Under the pieces are notes generated by a model. It did not search any database. It was not told the DNA's origin and worked only from the letters and a program-made list of their open reading frames with translations. The translations under genes and the position numbers were made by a program. From Terriglobia bacterium (GTDB lineage Bacteria; Acidobacteriota; Terriglobia; Terriglobales; Acidobacteriaceae): 64,000 nt of DNA. Of the stretch, positions 28,075 to 36,028 are shown piece by piece. The stretch spans positions 1-64,000 of the forward strand of contig JAIQFH010000043.1 of assembly GCA_020073385.1 (NCBI GenBank), written 5' to 3'. The stretch's first letter is position 1. Each line of letters begins with the position of its first letter.

Positions 28075-29166
28075 CTACTTTCGATGACCGCCCGGGCTGC
28101 CGATCGAATATTCCGCGGTGAGGGGGCCAAATTTCTTTTTCTCGGTGTAAAGACGCCAGCGGCGGAAGACGATGCGGAGACTGGCCATTACCGGAATGGA
28201 CAGATAGATACCCAGGATTCCGGCGATTTCTGCTCCCGCCATGACCCCGAAGATGGCGGCGAGGGGATGCAGTTCCATGCTCTCGCCCATGATGTGGGGG
28301 GAAGAGACATAGTCCTGGATGCCGCGCCAGACTAACAGAAAAATGACAATGACGAGCCAATGCTGGTAGCTGGTGAGAAGTACTACCGCCAGAATCGTGA
28401 CCGCGGCGACTAGCGGACCAACAACCGGTATGAACTCCAGCATTCCCCCGATTGTGCCCAGCACCAAGGCATATTGGACACCCATGATGCCGAGAAATGC
28501 GGAGTAGATGACGAGAGAAAGGGCGGCCAGAGTAAGTTGGGCACGGATGAAATGCGCCAGCATCTGGTTCAGATCATTAAGCACGTTCTCCAGGAATTCC
28601 CGCTGTGGCCGCGATTGGATCGTGGAGAGCAGGAATTCGCTGAAACCGCGTCCATCTTTCAGAAAAAAGATGGAGAGCAGAGGAACAATGAATAACAGCC
28701 AGGCCTGTTTCGCGACATCGGCTACGCGCACGCCGATCCGCTGTACCAGGGCTGTGATGTCATTCTGGTGCGTGACCAGAAAGCTCTGGATGGCGTCGGT
28801 CGTGGCGCGACTCCAGCCATGCTCCTGCCCCAGCTTGGTGGTGAGCTCGCCGGAGCTGAGCTTCTCGAGCAGGCCGGGCAAGGCCTGGCCGAGCCGGGCA
28901 GCTTCTCGCGTGACTTTCGGACCGACAATCACAAAGAACACAACGACCAGCGCCAGCAGCAGAGCGTATAGCACGGCGATAGCGCGGCCGCGTCCCTTAA
29001 GCAGTTTCTCCAGGTTGTTGACCAGAGGGCTCATCAGGTAAGCGAAGAAGATGGCGAAGAGGAAGGCAATGAGGGTCGCGCGCGTGACGTAAAGGAATCC
29101 CAGTCCCAGGGCGAACAGCAGCACCGTGACGATGACCCGAGCCGTACGTGCGTCAGCCAGCAGCAA
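28075..29166 (-). CDS. AI-2E-family (YdiK/PerM-type) transporter
   Basis: The 363-residue polytopic protein has an N-terminal membrane pair (about 12-75), a soluble segment (about 90-150) and a C-terminal cluster of helices. The family signature region, GxxxFIPVVGPL, is present as LEFIPVVGPLVAAVT. Members include E. coli TqsA (AI-2 exporter) and PerM, but most are uncharacterised exporters or channels. The substrate cannot be inferred. The gene lies between asd and an exported protein on the same strand, with 46 bases to the latter. Confidence 0.88.
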   Translation of the reverse strand: MLLADARTARVIVTVLLFALGLGFLYVTRATLIAFLFAIFFAYLMSPLVNNLEKLLKGRGRAIAVLYALLLALVVVFFVIVGPKVTREAARLGQALPGLLEKLSSGELTTKLGQEHGWSRATTDAIQSFLVTHQNDITALVQRIGVRVADVAKQAWLLFIVPLLSIFFLKDGRGFSEFLLSTIQSRPQREFLENVLNDLNQMLAHFIRAQLTLAALSLVIYSAFLGIMGVQYALVLGTIGGMLEFIPVVGPLVAAVTILAVVLLTSYQHWLVIVIFLLVWRGIQDYVSSPHIMGESMELHPLAAIFGVMAGAEIAGILGIYLSIPVMASLRIVFRRWRLYTEKKKFGPLTAEYSIGSPGGHRK

Positions 29167-29212
29167 TAAGTTTTCCAGGGGCGGTCTCGCTTCTGCCGCC
29201 GGGCAGCTACAG

Positions 29213-29971
29213 CTAATCCCGGACTACTTCGGTGTTATCGGCAGGGATCGCCACTCTTATGAGCTTAAAGTGATCCTGTTCATCGACCCAAAGGGCCCAG
29301 TCAAAATCGTCACCCTTTAGATTCAGTCGCATCAGTTCGCGGTCAGTTCCGCGAACCTGTATTTTTTCCTTGCCCACCAGTTCCATACGCACATGCTCGG
29401 AGTTCTCGTCCTGGGGAACGAGAACACCGAAGTCTCCCGGGTCCTGCTGGCATTTTAAGGCGCCACCTTCGGGCCTGCAGGCTGCGGCCAGATATCTCCA
29501 GATCAGAACCTCGCGGTGCACGAAGAAGTTGTTGTCAAGGATGGCGGAAGTGGTGGGCATCAGAAAAGGGCGCTCGATGAGCTTAGAAGATGAAGGCGTG
29601 GTGATCTTTTCGAGCAGGAATTCGTTATTCGGAGCGACAGTTAAAGATCCGCCGGAGGACTGGCTCCATTCGTAGCGAATCAACTCGCCTGCGGCAGTGA
29701 TTTCGAGATCGCTCTTCTGGCTGATCGCATCGGCACCTGCCGTTTGCTTCACCTGTGACTTTATTGTGCTGGAGCCAGTTTGCTGCTGGATGCTGAAGGT
29801 CTCGGTGGCGACACGTTGCCCTTTCACAAACACGCCGAAAGAGCCGGAATCCACCGTTTCGGCGGGAGCTGATTTAGCCTGGTTCTTTTTGTCCGCCGCA
29901 CTGGCAACGACCGCCAAAGAGGTAGCGGCCAGCAAGGTGGCAATACCGACTCTCCACAAATCAAACTTCAC
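29213..29971 (-). CDS. Exported protein of unknown function
   Basis: 252 residues. A signal peptide (1-25, ending VVASAA) is followed by a Lys/Gln/Pro linker and a beta-rich domain (about 40-250) without Cys pairs. The layout resembles acidobacterial exported proteins of the DUF6134 kind, with beta strands such as GSFGVFVKGQRVATETF, but this is weak. The ATG overlaps the aroK stop (ATGA), so translation is coupled with shikimate kinase. The product is probably periplasmic. No catalytic motif is seen. Confidence 0.7.
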   Translation of the reverse strand: MKFDLWRVGIATLLAATSLAVVASAADKKNQAKSAPAETVDSGSFGVFVKGQRVATETFSIQQQTGSSTIKSQVKQTAGADAISQKSDLEITAAGELIRYEWSQSSGGSLTVAPNNEFLLEKITTPSSSKLIERPFLMPTTSAILDNNFFVHREVLIWRYLAAACRPEGGALKCQQDPGDFGVLVPQDENSEHVRMELVGKEKIQVRGTDRELMRLNLKGDDFDWALWVDEQDHFKLIRVAIPADNTEVVRD

Positions 29972-30609
29972 TCGACTTCTCCTTGTTGGGTCCGGATCTC
30001 GATGCTCTTCAGACCCAGCGTTTCGGCGATCTCAGCAGCGATCTCCTCGAAAGCGCGTTGTTCGGTTTGAATCTTATGAGAGGCCTGCAAGTAGTGCTTG
30101 CGCCTGGTTTCATAAAGTTCGCGAAATTGATTGATGCTGTGCAGCAACGGACGCTCCGCCCCCGTTTCGGCGGCCTGTTTCGAGCAGCGCTGCCAGAGTT
30201 CCTCGACCGGGGCATCCAGAAAAACCGTTGGAAAGCCGGCCTCTCTCAGCAGAGCCGCATTGTTTTCCTGGACAAATGCGCCGCCGCCCAAGGCTACGAC
30301 TTTGACCGCGCCTCCCTCCAGTTCAGCGAGCACGTCGCGAACGGCCCCGTGTTCAGCCCGGCGGAATTCGGATTCGCCGGAGTCGCGAAAGATCTCAGGT
30401 ACTGTGCGGCGTTCGAGACGCTCAATGCGCTCGTCAAGATCCTCAAAAGCCCAGTTGAGGTGCCGCGCCAGAGCACGACCAACACTGGTCTTGCCAGCTC
30501 CCATAAAGCCGACCAGAAAGACGCCGCAAAGACGGGGTTCACGCGGAAGCTGGGACTGCACGCGATGACGCCCTTTCGCGCTCACCGTCTTGCCAGAACG
30601 CTGCTTCAA
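29968..30609 (-). CDS. aroK: Shikimate kinase
   Basis: The protein has 213 residues. The N-terminal 30 are an extra basic extension. The P-loop GFMGAGKT lies at 34-41. The shikimate-binding Asp is in the DLDERIE region, and FRDSGESEFR and ALGGGAF follow, as in family members. It phosphorylates shikimate at O3 in the aromatic amino acid pathway. The family's usual length is 160-190, so the extension is the only unusual point. It is coupled by ATGA overlap to the downstream exported-protein gene and lies 23 bases after the auto-adhesin-like gene. Confidence 0.93.
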   Translation of the reverse strand: MKQRSGKTVSAKGRHRVQSQLPREPRLCGVFLVGFMGAGKTSVGRALARHLNWAFEDLDERIERLERRTVPEIFRDSGESEFRRAEHGAVRDVLAELEGGAVKVVALGGGAFVQENNAALLREAGFPTVFLDAPVEELWQRCSKQAAETGAERPLLHSINQFRELYETRRKHYLQASHKIQTEQRAFEEIAAEIAETLGLKSIEIRTQQGEVE

Positions 30610-30632
30610 CCGGTCCGGATTTCTCTGATTCG

Positions 30633-31505
30633 CTATTCTGATGCGCGTTTTCTGAGGTGGATTTTACCACTGAAGCTACGCAGCACCACCGTGGAGGAGA
30701 TGGCGGCTCGCCCCATGGTACCCCATAAGGCAACGCCCTCTTTAAGGACGAAGGAGGTGTGCTGCTTGGGCTGCAGCGGGATATCGTCGTGCACTTCGCC
30801 GCGGACGGAGCGGGCGCTCACGTCGGCGGAAGTGCTGCCGGGTACGACTGCGTCAATGTCGCCACTGTGGCTGGTGAAGCGGTAATCGCCGTGGTCACCG
30901 AAATCCCCAACGTAGCTGATTCCGCCGCTGGTAGAGACGACCTGGACCAGGGGGCCGTTGACGCTGCGAAGCGTTACGTTGCCGCTGAGAGAGTCGATTT
31001 CGATGTGCCCGTCCTGCACATTGCTCAGAGTGACCGGGCCATTGAGAGTCTTGATATGCACATGGGCGTTGCTGATGTCGCGCACGTCGACGGTTGCGGC
31101 CGCGCCTTCCAATGAAACGTCGCCGTGAAGCTTCTCGGCGCGCAAGCTGCCATTGCTTGAATGCAGAGTGATGCTGGCGTCGGCAGGGGCGAGAATCTCG
31201 TAATCGACGCGTCCGGACTGGGCATCTGCACCGGGGAGCAGATGGGACTGAATCTCAACTCTGTTGCCGACCAATGCGTTGTCCACTTCAACTTTGTCAG
31301 AGGAAAGTATGGCGCTGATAACTACGATGTTGCCGGTCGAAGGCTTTACCGAAACCGAGCCATATGGATTATTGACGGAAACTCCGGCTCTCAGCCCGAC
31401 ATTAAACCGGTACTCCTTGTGCGTCTCGGCGAGCAGAGTTCCGGACATGATGGTTCCGGCCAGAACAGCGCTGATGGTGGCAAGTTGAATTGTGTGCCCG
31501 CTCAT
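30633..31505 (-). CDS. Exported auto-adhesin/DUF4097-like beta-helix protein
   Basis: 290 residues from the ATG at 31505; the frame is open to 31544. The signal peptide ends near TLLAETH at about residue 28. It is followed by repeated short strands with turns of the kind 'I-E-S-x-N-G-x-V-x-L' (HIEIDSLSGNVTLRSVNG, YRFTSHSGDIDAV). These make a right-handed beta-helix as in the DUF4097/GIN auto-transporter adhesins. It lies immediately downstream of an ECF sigma/anti-sigma pair and is probably one of its outputs or a signal partner. An envelope-surface role is inferred. Confidence 0.75.
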   Translation of the reverse strand: MSGHTIQLATISAVLAGTIMSGTLLAETHKEYRFNVGLRAGVSVNNPYGSVSVKPSTGNIVVISAILSSDKVEVDNALVGNRVEIQSHLLPGADAQSGRVDYEILAPADASITLHSSNGSLRAEKLHGDVSLEGAAATVDVRDISNAHVHIKTLNGPVTLSNVQDGHIEIDSLSGNVTLRSVNGPLVQVVSTSGGISYVGDFGDHGDYRFTSHSGDIDAVVPGSTSADVSARSVRGEVHDDIPLQPKQHTSFVLKEGVALWGTMGRAAISSTVVLRSFSGKIHLRKRASE

Positions 31506-31552
31506 AAAGTTCTCAGATCCTCTTGTTTGTCCGCTGCTCGACACATTCCAAA

Positions 31553-32185
31553 TTACTGCAGAGAACGATCCAAAGCCAGTTCGAACAGCATGGCCTTTTG
31601 CTCGTAAGCCTCCATCAACGTACGGCGAGCCTCCTCGTCGTTCGGATCGGCGGCGACGATATTTTTTGCATCCTGGATGTACTGATTCACGTGGCGCAGA
31701 TTGTCGGCGTACTGCTCCTGCAGTGCGGGAGATTGCAGCCCGACCTCCTGCAGAAGGTCGTCGTCGTTCAGTCCGGCGACGGCTGCGTCAGAAACGACCG
31801 CGGGTGCATTGACAACGTTCTGGGCGCCCGTGTCGGTTGTTTGAGAGTGTTGCCGGAGATAAATGCCGAGGCTGACCAATAGGAGTGCCGCCGCCGGCAC
31901 CATCCAGCGCGCCCAACTCCATTGACTACCCAAAGACGGAAGCAGGGAGAGGCTTCGGCGCTGAGGCCGTATCAGTCCCTCCCGTTTCAAAGAATCTTCG
32001 ATGGATTTCCAAACGCGGGGATGAGGCTCGTGCGCCGCCCGCAAATCGCCCGCAGAGCAGGCGATGACCAGCAACTCGGCAACTAATTTCGCGCACTCGG
32101 AACAATTTTTGAGATGAGCCCGTTGTTCGGCGCTGCTGCCGCTTTCGTTCTCCACCAGGCTTTCTTGCAACTCAACGCAAGTCAT
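31553..32185 (-). CDS. Zinc-finger anti-sigma factor
   Basis: 210 residues. The N-terminal cytoplasmic domain has the HxxxCxxC zinc motif HLKNCSEC at about 24-31. One membrane helix follows (about 95-115, VPAAALLLVSLGIYL), then a periplasmic part with coiled sequence. This is the layout of ZAS-type anti-sigma factors, which hold the cognate ECF sigma at the membrane. The gene is directly downstream of the sigma gene (128-base gap). The periplasmic tail would receive the signal; what it senses is unknown. Confidence 0.88.
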   Translation of the reverse strand: MTCVELQESLVENESGSSAEQRAHLKNCSECAKLVAELLVIACSAGDLRAAHEPHPRVWKSIEDSLKREGLIRPQRRSLSLLPSLGSQWSWARWMVPAAALLLVSLGIYLRQHSQTTDTGAQNVVNAPAVVSDAAVAGLNDDDLLQEVGLQSPALQEQYADNLRHVNQYIQDAKNIVAADPNDEEARRTLMEAYEQKAMLFELALDRSLQ

Positions 32186-32313
32186 ACAGCTCTCCCCAAG
32201 CCTCTGTTGCCTCAGTGTACTGCTACTTCCAAAATGCTTGCACTTTCTGTCTGGCCGCCCCGCCGCCAGTCTTCGCTGGCTTGTCTACTTACTTAGTTGC
32301 CTGTAGATGGGCT

Positions 32314-33024
32314 TCAGGATTTCTCAGTTTTTACTGCTTTTTCTGCCCGATTCATTTTGAGCAGATCGCGCAATTTCATGCGTGCCTTGTGCAACTGGGA
32401 CTTGCTATTCCCGATCGAGCAGCCCACGATCTGGGCAATCTCATTATGTTCGTAACCTTCGACGTCGTGAAGAACAAAAATCGTGCGGTAGCCGGGGGGA
32501 AGGTCGTCCACTGCTCGCTGCAACTGCAGCCGGTCAATGGATCCGGCTAACGCCATGTCTTCTGCCCCGAAGTCTTTCTTCGGTGTATCTTCTTCGCCGC
32601 CACTCTGCGTGGTTTCTTCCAGGGAAACCACCGGGAGGCTCTTCTTTCTTAGGTGCATCAGCACTACGTTTACGGAGAGCCGATGCAGCCACGTCGAAAA
32701 TGCCGATTCACCGCGGAATGTCGCGATCTTGCGGTATAGCTGAAGAAAGGCCTCTTGAGTCAGATCTTCAGCTTCGGCGGTATTCGAGGTCATCCGCAGG
32801 CACAGCGAATACACACGCCGCTTATGCTTCTCGTAGAGGGCCTGGAACGCCTGGGAGTCTCCCAGCTTCGCCTTCTCGATCAGCTCGGCTTCGACGAAGT
32901 CGCCTGCCTGCCGTTGCTCTGGGTCGGTCAAGTTGCCTTTTCCGGCCGCACCCCGTGAGATGCGGCTAACTATCTTTACGTTGTATGGGTTGCGAGCCGT
33001 TGCCGCGGAACGAAAGTAACTCAT
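32314..33024 (-). CDS. ECF-type RNA polymerase sigma factor
   Basis: 236 residues from the ATG at 33024 (MSYFRSA). Region 2 is at about 50-115, with the [14 protein letters not shown] core and [12 protein letters not shown]. Region 4 is at about 165-225, with [29 protein letters not shown], typical of RpoE/SigW-like ECF sigma factors. It carries a long, charged N-terminal extension (about 1-45) that is less usual. It forms an operon with the anti-sigma gene downstream and probably also the adhesin-like gene. The 172 bases upstream are a likely autoregulated promoter, but I cannot set the boxes. Confidence 0.93.
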   Translation of the reverse strand: MSYFRSAATARNPYNVKIVSRISRGAAGKGNLTDPEQRQAGDFVEAELIEKAKLGDSQAFQALYEKHKRRVYSLCLRMTSNTAEAEDLTQEAFLQLYRKIATFRGESAFSTWLHRLSVNVVLMHLRKKSLPVVSLEETTQSGGEEDTPKKDFGAEDMALAGSIDRLQLQRAVDDLPPGYRTIFVLHDVEGYEHNEIAQIVGCSIGNSKSQLHKARMKLRDLLKMNRAEKAVKTEKS

Positions 33025-33205
33025 GGATTCCACTTTTGAAAGCTATTCTACCGTTCTTAGGATTCTGCTCACCTCTTCCCAGATTCGCGAAAGCCCTTTG
33101 GGTGTGCGAGGTTAAACAGTTGGACGCTATCACTATTTAACCCTATCCCAAATTTAGAGTCGCGTTCTTCGTAAATTGGTAAATTCTAGGTCTCTAGTTT
33201 GTCCC

Positions 33206-34540
33206 TTACGACGTGATGGTTTCCAGCCTGTGCCCCTTCGGGCCAGTTTCCCGGATGCGAAGAAGTATAGCCAGCGCCAATCCCACGAAGCCGAGGATCG
33301 AGAAGATCCACATGCCGAGAGCGTATCCGCCGGGATTGTCCAAGCCCGCGTGAGAGTAGTCGTTCGCCTTGCCGATTAGCAGGTTCAGCATGAAGAACCC
33401 AATTTGCTGAATTAGGGTCATGAGCGCGTACGCGGTGCCCAGCCGGGACTGATCCACAATGTACGCCACCGACGGCCACATAACGGCTGGAATCAATGAG
33501 AATGCAATCCCCATCATGGAAACCGGTATGTACAGCGAGCTTGGGGAGTAAGCGATCATGAGATAGACCGGCATGAGCAGGAGCGACCCAAACATCATGA
33601 AGAGAGCGCGCTTGCCAACTTTATCGACGAGAAGCCCGAACAGCGGCGTGGCAATCATAGCCGCCAAAGGCAGCAGGCTATTCAGGCGGCCGGCCTGCTC
33701 TAAGGATGTGACCCGGGCGGCCTCGCCAGCCAGCACACCGCCGTGGGCCGCGAGAATCTTGTTGGTGAAGAGATCGATGGCAAACGTGCGGAACGGGAAG
33801 ATAGCCGAATAGAAAGTGAAACAAAGGCCCACGACCAGCCAATACGACCAGTCGAAGCGGAAGATTTCCTTGAATTCCAGCTTGTCCGTGCTGCCAGCTT
33901 TGCCAAGTTCATACCGCTTCTCGGCATGGCTCTCCAAGGCCCAGTAGATGATCGAACACACAACGGCAAACACTCCCGCACCCACCGCGATCAGCAAGGG
34001 GTTCTGCCAACTGGGCTGCCCCGTTGGGCCGTCGGGATAGAAGGCGCGATTGGCCCAGGTGGGGGAGTTGTCGGCTGCCACAGATGCGAGTCGGGCAACC
34101 GTGAGATTGATACCAAAGGCAAAACTGAGTTCTTTCCCTCTAAACCATTTCGCCAGGGCAGTGGTGACGGCTACGATCATCGACTCAGCACCGAGGCCTA
34201 ACACGGTGCGTCCGGCGATCATCACGGGCGCGCTCCCCCTGGACGCGGTGAGCGCCGCTCCCAGGAAGCAGACCACTGCGAATGCGAGGATGGACTTCTT
34301 GGTTCCGATTCGATCGATGATGATTCCACCGACGAGGAGTGTTGCGACGGCAGCGACGCTGTAGCTGGCATTGAGCCATCCGAATTGCGTGGCCGAGAAG
34401 CCGAGATGGTCGATGAAAATGCGTTCTAAGGCGTTGATGCTGTCATAGATGTAGTAGTTTCCGGCCTGGGCCAGGCTGATAAAGATAAGAACTGCCCAGC
34501 GATAAAAGCGGCTCGGCTCGGGACGAGTGGTGTCGTGCAT
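33206..34540 (-). CDS. MFS transporter, possible MFSD1-like subgroup
   Basis: 444 residues with twelve predicted membrane segments in two halves. The N-terminal stretch YDSINALERIFIDHLGFSATQFG and the GIIIDRIGTKKS motif A resemble the MFSD1/peptide-transporter group as far as I can recognise. A general major-facilitator role is safe, and the substrate is not. The central loop between halves is long and charged. It is not obviously part of an operon; the sigma-factor gene lies 182 bases downstream on the same strand. Confidence 0.8.
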   Translation of the reverse strand: MHDTTRPEPSRFYRWAVLIFISLAQAGNYYIYDSINALERIFIDHLGFSATQFGWLNASYSVAAVATLLVGGIIIDRIGTKKSILAFAVVCFLGAALTASRGSAPVMIAGRTVLGLGAESMIVAVTTALAKWFRGKELSFAFGINLTVARLASVAADNSPTWANRAFYPDGPTGQPSWQNPLLIAVGAGVFAVVCSIIYWALESHAEKRYELGKAGSTDKLEFKEIFRFDWSYWLVVGLCFTFYSAIFPFRTFAIDLFTNKILAAHGGVLAGEAARVTSLEQAGRLNSLLPLAAMIATPLFGLLVDKVGKRALFMMFGSLLLMPVYLMIAYSPSSLYIPVSMMGIAFSLIPAVMWPSVAYIVDQSRLGTAYALMTLIQQIGFFMLNLLIGKANDYSHAGLDNPGGYALGMWIFSILGFVGLALAILLRIRETGPKGHRLETITS

Positions 34541-34616
34541 TAGGCCCCTTTGAAATGGACGAACGAAACGAAAAGAGTAGCAGAGATGAGTCGATCGGGG
34601 CTAACGCTGGGAGTGT

Positions 34617-34685
34617 CTCGTGGGTAGGGATGCTTCGCTGCGCGGTGAGTCGCTTTGCTCCTCACCGCTGCGCTCAGCATGACAA
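34617..34685. repeat. Hairpin copy of the 'CTCAGGATGACA' repeat
   Basis: An 8-bp stem GCGGTGAG / CTCACCGC (34642-34668) with an eleven-base loop is followed by TGCGCTCAGCATGACA. The loop TCGCTTTGCTC is the same as in the copy at 16041-16069. Confidence 0.75.
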
Positions 34686-34692
34686 ATCAAGT

Positions 34693-35769
34693 TCAACTGC
34701 CTACATAGCGCGCATAGAGACTGCGCGCGACCGCGGTGTCGGTGGTGCCTTTGATGATGGCGCGGCCGTCGGGGAAGAGCGTCATCTCATAAGGGTCATG
34801 CCAGAATTTCAGGACGAAGTCATTGTGGCGCACGACGCCGTGAGGCTGGAGGCGGCGGTCCATCTCTGCGAAGTCGATAGGGCGTTGGCGCTCATGGATT
34901 TGGACCGAATTCCTGCCGCAGAGCGTGATGTGCGGGCGTCCTTCACCCGCTAGATGGATAAAGTCTCGTTCACCGCAGGCACGACAGCCCGGCCGGGGCT
35001 TCGCGGCGGAAATCTCGGCGTGCTCGTTCGTCCAGACGTCGAACGAAAGCAAAGTGCGCCGAAGGGTCGGAGTACTTACATCGGCAACCAGAAACTTCAG
35101 TGCCTCGGTCGCGGCGATGGAGGCTACGAGGTTCACGGCTGAGTTCAGAATGCCGGAGGTTTCGCAGGTCTCCACCATGCCGTGGGGAGAATCGGGGAAG
35201 ATGCAGGCGAGGCAGGCGGTTTGCCCGGGCACCACATTCAGCGTGACGGCGTAGCTTCCTACAGCGGCGGAATAGATCCAGGGTAGCGACCGCTCGACGG
35301 CATAGTCGTTGATCAGATAGCGAGTCTCGAAGTTGTCAGTGCCGTCAAGGATCAGGTCGGATCCTTCAAGCAGGGCTTGAATGTTGGAAGGCACCAGATC
35401 TTCCACCTTTGGCTCAACCACAATCTGCGAGTTGAAGGCGGCGATTTTGCGCGCGGCGGCGATCGCCTTGGGAATCGATTCGGCAGCGTCGGACTCGTCG
35501 AAGAGGGATTGGCGCTGGAGGTTGCTGGCTTCGACGTAATCGCGGTCGATGATGCGCAGCGTGCCGACTCCAGCGCGAGCCAGCAATCCGGCAAGGGCTG
35601 ATCCGGTGGCGCCGCAGCCAACAATGGCTACCTGGGCGGCCTGGAGCCTCCGCTGTCCCGCTTCGCCGATGCCGCGGAAGAGGATCTGGCGGGAATAGCG
35701 ATCTCGCAACGGAGAAGTCTCACTCAGGTTGCTCGTGTTCTGTCCTGTTTCCTGTGCCAAAGAGGTCAC
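34693..35769 (-). CDS. ThiF/MoeB-family E1-like adenylyltransferase with atypical C-terminus
   Basis: 358 residues. The Rossmann motif VGCGATGS lies near 50-57, and the RQSLFDESDA loop is in place. The catalytic Cys is in ETCETSGILN. A four-Cys zinc site is made by CLAC and CRACG. These enzymes adenylate the C-terminal Gly-Gly of ThiS/MoaD-type sulfur carriers for thiamin, molybdopterin or other cofactors. Instead of the rhodanese domain of MoeB/ThiF fusions, about 80 residues at the end form a different domain. The carrier is not encoded nearby, so the pathway cannot be fixed. Confidence 0.85.
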   Translation of the reverse strand: MTSLAQETGQNTSNLSETSPLRDRYSRQILFRGIGEAGQRRLQAAQVAIVGCGATGSALAGLLARAGVGTLRIIDRDYVEASNLQRQSLFDESDAAESIPKAIAAARKIAAFNSQIVVEPKVEDLVPSNIQALLEGSDLILDGTDNFETRYLINDYAVERSLPWIYSAAVGSYAVTLNVVPGQTACLACIFPDSPHGMVETCETSGILNSAVNLVASIAATEALKFLVADVSTPTLRRTLLSFDVWTNEHAEISAAKPRPGCRACGERDFIHLAGEGRPHITLCGRNSVQIHERQRPIDFAEMDRRLQPHGVVRHNDFVLKFWHDPYEMTLFPDGRAIIKGTTDTAVARSLYARYVGS

Positions 35770-35865
35770 CAGTCCCGCGCTCTAAAACAATTATTATAAG
35801 TTGCTGGGTCGAGTGAGGCTTCAGAACAGCGGCTTTCTGGTTATTTATGGCAGTGTCGATTCTTG

Positions 35866-35895
35866 AACCACAAAGGACACGAAGGTGCACGAAGG
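35866..35895. repeat. Diverged 'CACAGAGG' repeat
   Basis: AACCACAAAGGACACGAAGG and then TGCACGAAGG. Its layout follows the copies at 22299 and 25280, with several substitutions. It lies in the spacer before the Omp85 gene, about 130 bases from its start. Confidence 0.65.
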
Positions 35896-36028
35896 AAACG
35901 CGATTCTTGCCTCCACGTCTTTTATGGTTTGAAAAAGAGTTCTGCGTTCACGGTTGACCTTAACTCATACAACGAACCGAACGGGCGTACGTATCGAAGT
36001 CAGAGAGCGCCTGATTCCAAGGACACCT

